Shown in pieces: positions 9,049 through 16,363 of a stretch of 64,000 bases of DNA. Location: positions 372,001 to 436,000 of the forward strand of contig NZ_CP034999.1 in NCBI RefSeq assembly GCF_002531755.2, given 5' to 3'. Position 1 is the stretch's first letter; every line of letters starts with the position of its first letter. A model generated the notes under the pieces. The model searched no databases. It was given only the letters and a program-made list of their open reading frames with translations, and had not been told where the DNA came from. The position numbers and the translations under genes are program-made. The DNA is from Rhizobium acidisoli. GTDB lineage: Bacteria > Pseudomonadota > Alphaproteobacteria > Rhizobiales > Rhizobiaceae.

Positions 9049-9139
9049 GAAATTTCAGAATTGCCGCCGACGTGGTCGGCGACAATGCCCGGCCATGCAA
9101 GGCGTGTGCAGGCACTTTCAAACCAGAGGAGAGCAATAA

Positions 9140-10138
9140 ATGCAGATGTTTAGGAGGAGCCTGCTCAGGGCAGGCGCGGGATTGGCACTCGCCGCGGTGA
9201 CACTGACAGGACCCAAACTGGCGTTCGCGGAAGACAAGATCCGCATCGCAGCGTTGTCGTTCGGCGAGTCCGGCGAATACATGAAGGCTTGGTCGACGGA
9301 AATCCAGAACCATCCCGCCGTCAAGTCGGGCGAGGTCGAGATCACCGTTTTCGACGGCAAATATGATCCGCTAACACAGGCGAACCAGATCGACACCGCT
9401 ATCACCCAAGAGTTCAACGCGATCATCATGTCACCGTTCGACCTTGAGGCCTCGGCACCGCCGATCGAAAAGGCAGCGGAAGCGAAAATCCCGCTGATCG
9501 TGTCGGCGCTCAAGACGAAGTCGACGAAATACACCGCGTCCATCATCGTTAACGACACCGAAGGTGGCCGGATCATCGCTGAGGAACTCGCCAAGCGCCT
9601 TCCGAACGGCGGCAACGTCGTCCTCATGGAAGGTCCGATCGGCCAATCGGCCCAGATCGAGCGGCGCGCAGGCATCGATGCTGGTCTCGCCAAGTTCACC
9701 AATCTTAAGCTCATCGAAGACAAGACAGGCAATTGGAGCCGCGCCGAAGGTCAGGCGCTCATGGAGAATTGGTTGCTCGCGCATCCTGGCCAGATCAACG
9801 GCGTCCTTGCGGAAAACGACGAGATGGCGCTTGGCGCGATCGAAGCGATGAAGAGCGCCGGCATCGATCTCAAGACCGTTCCCGTTCTCGCGATCGACGG
9901 CATCCCGGACGCAAAGCGCGCCGTGAAGAAGGGCGAGATGGCGGTCAGCCTCTACAAGTACGCCCGCGCCGAAGGCCAGGGCGCGGTCGACCTCGCACTG
10001 CGGGCGATCAAGGGCGAGAGCTACAAGCCGCAGTCCGAAATCTGGGGCTCGCTGATGGAATGGAAGGGCGGCACCGAGAAGGACTACGTCGTGCCGTGGC
10101 TCGTGCTCGATTCCGGCAATGTCGAGAAGTACATGTAA
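9140..10138 (+). CDS. Periplasmic sugar-binding protein, importer 1
   Basis: RbsB/Peripla_BP_4-type solute-binding protein, 332 residues. The N-terminus (RRSLLRAGAGLALAAVTLTG, cleavage probably after FAFA-like ALAFA near residue 30) is a signal peptide and contains a twin arginine, so Tat export is possible. The mature protein begins near EDKIRIAALSFGESGEY. FDGKYDPLTQANQIDTAI and AENDEMALGAIEAMKSAG are typical sugar-binding and hinge segments. It completes importer 1 and is followed by an intergenic hairpin. The ligand is unknown; cluster context points to a branched or five-carbon sugar such as D-apiose. A close paralogue lies at 27632-28618. Confidence 0.9.
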   Translation: MQMFRRSLLRAGAGLALAAVTLTGPKLAFAEDKIRIAALSFGESGEYMKAWSTEIQNHPAVKSGEVEITVFDGKYDPLTQANQIDTAITQEFNAIIMSPFDLEASAPPIEKAAEAKIPLIVSALKTKSTKYTASIIVNDTEGGRIIAEELAKRLPNGGNVVLMEGPIGQSAQIERRAGIDAGLAKFTNLKLIEDKTGNWSRAEGQALMENWLLAHPGQINGVLAENDEMALGAIEAMKSAGIDLKTVPVLAIDGIPDAKRAVKKGEMAVSLYKYARAEGQGAVDLALRAIKGESYKPQSEIWGSLMEWKGGTEKDYVVPWLVLDSGNVEKYM

Positions 10139-10148
10139 TCGGACGATG

Positions 10149-10173
10149 GCGGACGGCCCATGCGGCCGTCCGC
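10149..10173 (+). terminator. Intercistronic hairpin after binding protein 1
   Basis: Perfect 10-base-pair stem (GCGGACGGCC / GGCCGTCCGC) with a 5-base loop, just after the binding-protein stop and before the AKR gene. There is no T-run, so an mRNA-stabilising or attenuating hairpin that raises binding-protein yield is more likely than full termination. Confidence 0.6.
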
Positions 10174-10202
10174 TCTGCACCAAGGAAATAGGATCGATCA
10201 TC

Positions 10203-11237
10203 ATGTTGAAAAGAAAAGTTGGAAAGACCGATGTGACACTGACCTCCCTGGGGCTGGGTACCTCGCCGCTCGGCGGGTGCAATGTCGATGTGAGCTTCCA
10301 GACTTTCGAGGCGGTCGTCCTCAAGGCATACGACTTGGGCGTTCGTTATTTCGACACCGCGCCCCTTTATGGTCTCGGAAAATCAGAGCATTCCCTTGGC
10401 CACGTCCTTCGCAACAACGACCTCGTCGGCAAGGTCGTGGTCAGCACCAAGGCGGGCCGGATTCTGAAACCGGAAAGCCGCGCTAAGCGTGCCGAGAGCC
10501 TTTACGGCATCGACTGGGTGAAGGCGCTGCCGTTCGTCGACGACTACGATTACTCGTACGATGGCATCATGCGCGCCTTCGAGGATAGCCAACAGCGCCT
10601 TGGCATGGACCACATCGACATCCTTTATCTCCATGATGTCAGCGGCGAATGGCATCGCGAGGCTTACGACACCCACTTGTCGGCGCTGAGAGCGAGCGGT
10701 TACAAGGCGTGTGACGAACTGCGACGGACGGGCTCGGTTAAAGCCATCGGCCTCGGCGTCAACGAGACGGCCTCGGTACTTCAGGTCGCGGAGGAATTCG
10801 ATCTCGATTGCTCCATGGTCGCCGGGCGCTACACCCTGCTCAACCATGGCGCTCTCGACCATTTCTATCCAGAAATGCAGCGTCGCGGCATCGGTATCAT
10901 CGCAGCCGGCATCTACAACTCCGGCATCCTCGCCGAGGGCAGCAAGTCGATGACGACGACCCGCACCTACGATTGCCAGCCTGCGCCTGAACCGATCGTC
11001 CGCAAGGTCGAGGCGCTCGAAGCCGTCTGCCAGCGCCACGGTGTCTCGCTGCCGACCGCAGCGACACAGTTTGTCTACGCACATCCGGCGGTGACTGCGG
11101 TGGTGCAGGGAGCGCTGACGCCGGAACACGTGGCCGCGAACGTCGCCGCGATCTCGACGCCGGTTCCGGCCGCGTTCTGGGCCGACTTGAAGTCGTCCGG
11201 CCTCATCCCTGAAGCCGCGCCAGTCCCGGAGGCGTGA
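10203..11237 (+). CDS. Aldo/keto reductase, D-threo-aldose 1-dehydrogenase type (AKR-1)
   Basis: AKR-superfamily TIM barrel of 344 residues, of the class that includes L-fucose/D-threo-aldose 1-dehydrogenase and pyridoxal 4-dehydrogenase, which oxidise the anomeric carbon of an aldose to a lactone with NAD(P). The catalytic tetrad is visible: Asp in FDTAPLYGLGKSE near residue 50, Tyr in the same block, Lys in STKAGR near 80 and His in ILYLHDV near 141. The start at 10203 follows AAGGAAATAGGA. It directly follows the importer and overlaps or abuts the RuBisCO-like gene. Oxidation of the imported sugar as the first pathway step is the natural inference. Two further paralogues lie at 14817 and 31199. 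Confidence 0.88.
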   Translation: MLKRKVGKTDVTLTSLGLGTSPLGGCNVDVSFQTFEAVVLKAYDLGVRYFDTAPLYGLGKSEHSLGHVLRNNDLVGKVVVSTKAGRILKPESRAKRAESLYGIDWVKALPFVDDYDYSYDGIMRAFEDSQQRLGMDHIDILYLHDVSGEWHREAYDTHLSALRASGYKACDELRRTGSVKAIGLGVNETASVLQVAEEFDLDCSMVAGRYTLLNHGALDHFYPEMQRRGIGIIAAGIYNSGILAEGSKSMTTTRTYDCQPAPEPIVRKVEALEAVCQRHGVSLPTAATQFVYAHPAVTAVVQGALTPEHVAANVAAISTPVPAAFWADLKSSGLIPEAAPVPEA

Positions 11238-11242
11238 TAGCG

Positions 11243-12526
11243 ATGGATCTGGCTCAGCGGAGGCCTTCGGACATTCTGGTCACCTATCGGATTGAGACCG
11301 CAGGGAGCGCTGAGGCCTTGGCGGTCAAGATCGCGAGCGACCAGTCGACTGGCACATTTGTTGACCTCCCCGGGGAGACGCCGCAACTGAAGGCACGAGC
11401 GGCAGCGCGCGTGGTCGCTTTCGAAAAACTGGACTCTTTCAAGGCTCCCTCGCTCCCCGCAGCGGGCGAAGTCTTTAACCGGGCGGAGACAACGATTGCC
11501 TATCCCCTGGAGGCCGTCGGAAGTGACCTTTCGGCAGTCACCACGGTTGCATTGGGCGGGGTCTGGTCGATTAAGGAGTTTACCGGGCTGAGGGTCGTCG
11601 GTCTGCAGCTGCCCGCAGCGTTTGAGGGCGTCTATCCCGGTCCGCAGTTCGGTATAGACGGCTCCCGGCGCCTGACCGGCGTTTACGACCGGCCGATCAT
11701 CGGCACGATTATCAAGCCCGCGCTGGGCCTCACCCCGGACGACACGGCGCATGTGGTTGCGGAACTCGTCGCGTCCGGCGTCGACTTTATAAAGGACGAT
11801 GAGAAGCTGATGTCGCCACCGTACTCCTCGTTGGACGCGCGGGTGAAAGCGATCATGCCGATCATCCGGGATCACGAGCAGCGCACCGGCAAGAAGGTGA
11901 TGTATGCCTTCGGCATTTCCGACGTCGATCCCGACGAGATGGTTCGCAAGCATGACCTGGTCGTGCGCGAGGGCGGCAACGCCGCCGTCATCAACATCAA
12001 TTCGATCGGCATGGGCGCTTTTCTGTTTCTGCGTCGGCGGTCGTCCCTGGTCTTGCACGCCCATCGCAACGGCTGGGATCTTCTCACCCGGCATCCAGGT
12101 CTTGGGTTCGATTTCTCGGTCTACCAACAGCTTTGGCGACTTCTCGGCGTCGACCAATTCCAGATCAACGGCATCGCCGCCAAATACTGGGAACCGGACC
12201 ATTCTTTCGTCCAGTCGTTCCATGACCTCCAGAAACCGATCTTCAGTGACGCCGACCGTCCGCTACCGGTCGTTTGTTCTGGTCAGTGGGGTGGACAGGC
12301 ACCTGAGACCTATCGGAGGACGGGGCAGACGCTCGACCACCTTTACCTTTGTGGCGGTGGCGTCGTCAGCCATCCCGGCGGGCCGTCGGCGGGTGTGAGA
12401 GCGGTCCGTGCGGCCTGGGATGCCGCGGTCGCCGGAATCGATCTCCATGAATATGCCAAATCTCATCCAGAGCTGGCGCAGTCGCTCGCCAAGTTCGGCT
12501 CTAAAACCGTATCAGAAGGAAGATGA
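11243..12526 (+). CDS. RuBisCO-like protein (probable 3-oxo-isoapionate-4-phosphate decarboxylase, OiaX-like)
   Basis: Form IV RuBisCO-like protein of about 427 residues. The metal/carbamate motif is intact (Lys, Asp, Glu in DFIKDDEKL near residue 182), as are LHAHRNGWD near 271, the SGQWGG phosphate loop near 347 and CGGGVVSHPGGP near 372. The catalytic GTIIKPALGL segment near 153 has Ala where carboxylating RuBisCO has its second Lys (Lys177 in spinach numbering), and His327 appears replaced by Gln, so it should not fix CO2. RuBisCO-like proteins beside DUF1537 kinases are known as 3-oxo-isoapionate-4-phosphate decarboxylase (giving L-erythrulose-1-phosphate) or transcarboxylase. The LerI/DerI pair upstream favours the decarboxylase. 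ATG 11243 has GGAGG at good spacing; GTG 11234 is an alternative. Confidence 0.87.
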   Translation: MDLAQRRPSDILVTYRIETAGSAEALAVKIASDQSTGTFVDLPGETPQLKARAAARVVAFEKLDSFKAPSLPAAGEVFNRAETTIAYPLEAVGSDLSAVTTVALGGVWSIKEFTGLRVVGLQLPAAFEGVYPGPQFGIDGSRRLTGVYDRPIIGTIIKPALGLTPDDTAHVVAELVASGVDFIKDDEKLMSPPYSSLDARVKAIMPIIRDHEQRTGKKVMYAFGISDVDPDEMVRKHDLVVREGGNAAVININSIGMGAFLFLRRRSSLVLHAHRNGWDLLTRHPGLGFDFSVYQQLWRLLGVDQFQINGIAAKYWEPDHSFVQSFHDLQKPIFSDADRPLPVVCSGQWGGQAPETYRRTGQTLDHLYLCGGGVVSHPGGPSAGVRAVRAAWDAAVAGIDLHEYAKSHPELAQSLAKFGSKTVSEGR

Positions 12527-12529
12527 CAG

Positions 12530-13510
12530 ATGGAATATCGTCAGCTTGGCCAGTCAGGTCTGAAAATCTCGCAACTGGTTCTTGGTTGCATGAGTTTCGG
12601 CGTCGCCGGTCGCGGCAACCATGCTTGGACCTTGTCCGAAGACGACAGCAGGCCCTTTATCAAAGAGGCACTCGAACAGGGCATAAACTGCTTCGACACG
12701 GCCAATGCCTACTCAGACGGCACCAGCGAGGAAATCGTCGGCAAGCTGCTCAGGGAGATGGGGCAGCGTGATGAGGTCGTCATTGCCACCAAGGTCTATG
12801 GCAAGATGCGTAATGGAGCGAACGCGGTCGGACTTTCCCGCAAGGCAATCATCGCGGAGGCTGAGGCCAGCCTCAAGCGGCTGGGGACCGACTACATCGA
12901 CCTCTACCAAATTCATTTCTGGGACAATTCGACGCCGATCGAAGAGACGCTGGAAGCGCTGACCGGTCTTGTTCGAAGCGGCAAGGTTCGCTACATCGGC
13001 GCGAGCAATTGTTACGCATGGCAATTCGCGCGCGCGCTCTACAAGTCGGACGCTGCCGGATGGTCGCGTTTTGTTTCGATGCAAGCTCAGATGAACCTCC
13101 TTTATCGCGAGGAAGAGCGGGAGATGTTGCCGCTCTGCAAAGCTGAAGGTGTGGGGATCATGGCGTTCAGCCCGCTGGCTCGCGGGCGCCTCAGCCGGCC
13201 TTGGGAGGAAAGCAGTTTGAGGTCCGAGACCGACAATGTCACAGCTCGATTCTACGGTCACGCGGACGAGGCGGATCGCCGCGTCGTAGACGTCGTCGCA
13301 AAGATTGCAGACGACAAGAACGTCTCACGATCCCTCGTTGCGATGGCGTGGCTCAACACAAAGGCGGGCGTGACGGCTCCTATAATCGGCGCCACGAAGC
13401 TTCAGCATCTGAAGGATGCCGTCGCTTCGTTGGCCGTCAAGCTAAGCGACGACGAGGTCCGCGAACTCGAGGAGCCATACGTGCCGCACAGCGTCGTCGG
13501 CTTGAACTGA
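12530..13510 (+). CDS. Aldo/keto reductase (YajO/Tas-like)
   Basis: AKR of 326 residues, from a different subfamily than the three aldose-dehydrogenase paralogues of this window. The tetrad residues are present: Asp and Tyr in FDTANAYSDG near residue 54, Lys in IATKVYG near 84 and His in YQIHFWD near 129. NADPH-binding elements include FSPLARGRLSR near 211 and PIIGATKLQHLKDA near 287. The start codon lies 3 bases after the RuBisCO-like stop with an AGGAAG site, so the two are translationally coupled. It may reduce or oxidise a pathway carbonyl or detoxify an aldehyde by-product; the substrate is not predictable. Confidence 0.85.
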   Translation: MEYRQLGQSGLKISQLVLGCMSFGVAGRGNHAWTLSEDDSRPFIKEALEQGINCFDTANAYSDGTSEEIVGKLLREMGQRDEVVIATKVYGKMRNGANAVGLSRKAIIAEAEASLKRLGTDYIDLYQIHFWDNSTPIEETLEALTGLVRSGKVRYIGASNCYAWQFARALYKSDAAGWSRFVSMQAQMNLLYREEEREMLPLCKAEGVGIMAFSPLARGRLSRPWEESSLRSETDNVTARFYGHADEADRRVVDVVAKIADDKNVSRSLVAMAWLNTKAGVTAPIIGATKLQHLKDAVASLAVKLSDDEVRELEEPYVPHSVVGLN

Positions 13511-13600
13511 GTTTGGCCCGGCGGGGACGACGTTGAGACTGTCAGCAGGCACGCGGAACCAGGCCTCCTGCTCGTTCCGGAACCAGCGCGAGGAAAAAAG

Positions 13601-14557
13601 ATGACCGCCACCCGTCGTTTTGATGTCAGCGACAGCGGGATTGAAGCTGCCGCCTGGCTAATGCGAAATGGCGAAGTTGTCGCTTTTCCGACGGAGACGG
13701 TGTACGGGCTCGGCGCGGATGCCAGCAGCCCTGCCGGGATAGAGCGCATTTATGAAGCCAAGGGACGCCCGCGGCATAACCCGCTGATTATCCACGTTTC
13801 GGACTTGGAAATGGCGCGCAGGATGGCACATTTCAATCCGGAGGCAGAGTTGGCTGCTGCCAGCTTTTGGCCGGGACCTCTGACATTGCTCCTGCCAAAG
13901 CGGGAAGACGCGGGGCTCGCAACCGCAGTTACCGCGGGCATGAAAAATGTCGCAATCCGATTTCCGTCGTCAAGCGTCGCCCAGCGGCTGATCCGAGCCG
14001 TCGGATTTCCGGTGGCAGCGCCTTCGGCCAATCGCTCCGGGAAGGTCACGTCGACGCGCTTTGCGGAGGTTGCCCGCCAGTTGGACGGACGAATTTCGGG
14101 GATCGTGGAAGAAGACACATGCGATCATGGCCTTGAATCGACCATTCTATCTTTGGTCGATTCTCCGACCATTCTACGCCACGGGTCGGTTACACGGGAG
14201 GCGCTCGAAGCATTGCTCGGTCCGATTGACGAGGACAGCGCTCCCCAGAAAGTCTCGGCTCCAGGCCAGCTAAAGAGCCATTATGCTCCGGAAGCTGCAG
14301 TTCAGATGAATGTCGATCGTCCTTCCGGCAACATGGTCTGGGTCGGTTTCGGTCCAGAAAGCGAGGGCTGTCAGTTCACGCTGTCTTTTTCTGGTGACCT
14401 TCATGAAGCTGCCCGCAACCTCTACACCGTCATGAGTGAGGCCGACGCTTCGGCTGGGCCAAATGATGTAATTGCGTTCGCTCCAATCCCGCTGACTGGC
14501 CTTGGATGGGCGATCAATGATCGTCTGCGAAGGGCCGCGGCACCGCGCCCAGCTTAG
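13601..14557 (+). CDS. tsaC: L-threonylcarbamoyladenylate synthase (TsaC/Sua5)
   Basis: Makes threonylcarbamoyl-AMP from threonine, bicarbonate and ATP for the universal t6A37 modification of ANN-decoding tRNAs. The 318 residues include the YrdC domain (about 15-205) with VAFPTETVYGLGADA near 24, KGRPRHNPLIIH near 50, FWPGPLTLLL near 88 and PSANRSGKVTST near 142. The C-terminal Sua5 domain (after residue 225) is linked by PGQLKSHYAPEA, the conserved cap that closes the active site. The start at 13601 has a GAGG site. A core tRNA-modification gene inside a sugar-acid operon is unusual; it may be a second copy or the only copy on a chromid. Confidence 0.9.
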   Translation: MTATRRFDVSDSGIEAAAWLMRNGEVVAFPTETVYGLGADASSPAGIERIYEAKGRPRHNPLIIHVSDLEMARRMAHFNPEAELAAASFWPGPLTLLLPKREDAGLATAVTAGMKNVAIRFPSSSVAQRLIRAVGFPVAAPSANRSGKVTSTRFAEVARQLDGRISGIVEEDTCDHGLESTILSLVDSPTILRHGSVTREALEALLGPIDEDSAPQKVSAPGQLKSHYAPEAAVQMNVDRPSGNMVWVGFGPESEGCQFTLSFSGDLHEAARNLYTVMSEADASAGPNDVIAFAPIPLTGLGWAINDRLRRAAAPRPA

Positions 14558-14626
14558 TTTAGGCTAACAATTTTCAAACAGGTCGAAAATCTGGATGCCG
14601 TTGCATAAAAAAGACTTGCTCGAATA

Positions 14627-14642
14627 GGTATGACCTTATACC
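14627..14642 (+). promoter_or_regulatory. Putative GntR1 operator upstream of AKR-2
   Basis: GGTATGACCTTATACC is an inverted repeat (GGTAT / ATACC with a 6-base centre), followed by a further CTTACACC partial unit. It lies in the 259-base gap before the AKR gene at 14817. TTGCAT (14601) and TAGGTA (14625) at 18-base spacing would place it on a -10 region. The same core occurs at 4074-4096 and 6500-6515. Confidence 0.55.
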
Positions 14643-14816
14643 TTACACCTTGCCGATTGAGGAGTCAGGCTGCGGGGGTTCATCAAAAGTTTTGGTGGCG
14701 CTAGGGGCAAACGCCTCAACGTTGCATGCAAGTGGACCGGGCCTTACCCGAACAATGACGGCATGGCTGAGGTCAGATCCTCGCGACGCCTCCCATCGAC
14801 ATCTAAGGATGACCAC

Positions 14817-15860
14817 ATGACCGAACTCGAAACTAGACCGCTCGGGAAAAGCAAAGTGCAGGTGACTTCGCTGGGGCTTGGCACTGTGCCGCTCTCTGGC
14901 TTCAACGCGGATGTCTCCTATGACGAATTCGAAGCGACGATCCTCGCCGGGTACGCGGCCGGAATCCGCTACTTCGATTGCGCGCCGATGTACGGCTTTG
15001 GCAAGTCGGAGCATTATCTTGGCCATGCCCTCAGGGCGAACAAGCTGCGCGAAAACGTGGTGGTGAGCACAAAGGTCGGTCGCGTATTGAAGCCCGCCAG
15101 CAGGACGAAGAAGCTTGAGACCGTCTACGGCATCGAGTGGATCGACCCGCTTCCGTTTCTCGACACCTACGACTACACCTATGACGGCGTGATGCGCGCA
15201 TTCGAAGATAGCCAACAGCGCCTCGGCCTAGACTATATTGACGTTCTTCTCGTGCATGACGTTGGTCGGGCATGGCACGGCGACCAAAGCGAGTTCTATT
15301 GGAATCAGCTGCGGGCCTCAGGTTACAAGGCACTGGACGAACTTCGCTCCAGCGGAGCCGTCTCGGCCATTGGTCTGGGTGTCAACGAGACCGACTCCGT
15401 CGTGGGTGTCGCCCGTGAATTTCCGATCGACTGCTCGTTGATCGCGGGCCGCTACACCCTTTTGAACCATGCCCCGCTTGAGGCCGCGTTCGACGAGTTG
15501 CTCCAGCGGAACGTCTCCGTGATCGCCGCCGGGATCTTCAATTCCGGGATCCTGGCGACCGGCATAAGCGGTCCTGCGGCCACTTACGATTACGGCAAGG
15601 TTCCTGCGGCCGTCGTCGAAAAGGTCAAGGCCATCGAGAGCATTTGTTTAGGATATGCGGTGAGCTTGCCTGCAGCGGCGATGCAATTCGTCTATGCGCA
15701 TCCGGCAGTGGCCACGCTGGTCATGGGGGCAAAAAGCGCATTCGAAGTCGATCAGGACGTCAAGGCGATCAACGAGACAATACCCGCTGCATTTTGGGAC
15801 GCTTTGACTGAAGCGAACCTTCTTCCGTCGAATGCTCCGCTGCCGACGGCTGCACGATGA
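14817..15860 (+). CDS. Aldo/keto reductase, D-threo-aldose 1-dehydrogenase type (AKR-2)
   Basis: Paralogue of AKR-1 and AKR-3 in this window, 347 residues, predicted to oxidise an aldose to its lactone. The tetrad is intact: FDCAPMYGFGKSE near residue 52 (Asp, Tyr), STKVGR near 83 (Lys), LLVHDVGRAWH near 144 (His). NWGRYTLLNH-like AGRYTLLNH near 210 and AAMQFVYAHPAV near 284 are shared by all three copies. ATG 14817 is preceded by AAGGATGACC; the frame opens at 14763. Its stop overlaps the start of the next gene (ATGA). Here it is followed by a metallo-hydrolase, which suits a dehydrogenase-lactonase pair. Confidence 0.87.
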   Translation: MTELETRPLGKSKVQVTSLGLGTVPLSGFNADVSYDEFEATILAGYAAGIRYFDCAPMYGFGKSEHYLGHALRANKLRENVVVSTKVGRVLKPASRTKKLETVYGIEWIDPLPFLDTYDYTYDGVMRAFEDSQQRLGLDYIDVLLVHDVGRAWHGDQSEFYWNQLRASGYKALDELRSSGAVSAIGLGVNETDSVVGVAREFPIDCSLIAGRYTLLNHAPLEAAFDELLQRNVSVIAAGIFNSGILATGISGPAATYDYGKVPAAVVEKVKAIESICLGYAVSLPAAAMQFVYAHPAVATLVMGAKSAFEVDQDVKAINETIPAAFWDALTEANLLPSNAPLPTAAR

Positions 15861-16363
15861 TGGCGAGCGGAGGCACCGTTTTCGGCGGCTTCCGCTGTGA
15901 AGCGCTCGTTGGCTCGGTTCCATCGCCGGATGCACGCGCATGCCTCGAGGCGCTCGTCAGGACATATGGCGAGCTCCTCGCGATCTATTCCTTCATGCAT
16001 ATGGCATTGAAGGAGAAGAGCATGCGCCTCTTGATGGGCGAACTCGCCGATCGCGCCTCAGAGATAAAGCGATCCGTCCGTCACTCGCTCGCGGGCTCAC
16101 CCGTTCTCGCGGGGCAGGGCCACGCACTCTCCCATCTTGGACGGGCAGATTGCCTGCTTGTCGAGGCGGAGGAGCACCTGCAGCGCGGTGTCTTGGTTTC
16201 AGATGCACCCCTGCTGGGGCTGCTTTCAAATGCGGCGATCGAACTCAGACGTTCGGCCGCCATCTTAGACACGACGACCTTCGACACGACAGCATGCTGT
16301 GGAGGGTCTCTACTTGGACATGGGGAAGAAGACCATGGGAGCACACTCGATCTGGGTGCTTGA
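15857..16363 (+). CDS. Unrecognised 168-residue protein coupled to AKR-2 and the hydrolase
   Basis: No family recognised. The protein is predicted to be largely alpha-helical without signal peptide or membrane segments. Helices around residues 22-60 (DARACLEALVRTYGELLAIYS and following) and 80-140 carry scattered His/Glu residues, which gives a faint resemblance to four-helix bundle proteins, but no metal-binding pattern is clear. Its start overlaps the stop of AKR-2 by four bases and its end overlaps the start of the metallo-beta-lactamase gene, so all three are translationally coupled. This tight packing and the codon pattern argue that it is real. The role may be accessory to the oxidation or lactone-hydrolysis step; function unknown. 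Confidence 0.55.
   Translation: MMASGGTVFGGFRCEALVGSVPSPDARACLEALVRTYGELLAIYSFMHMALKEKSMRLLMGELADRASEIKRSVRHSLAGSPVLAGQGHALSHLGRADCLLVEAEEHLQRGVLVSDAPLLGLLSNAAIELRRSAAILDTTTFDTTACCGGSLLGHGEEDHGSTLDLGA

Noticed and set aside
11075..12223. 382-residue minus-strand frame
   Set aside because: Exact antisense shadow of AKR-1 and the RuBisCO-like gene, with low-complexity composition.
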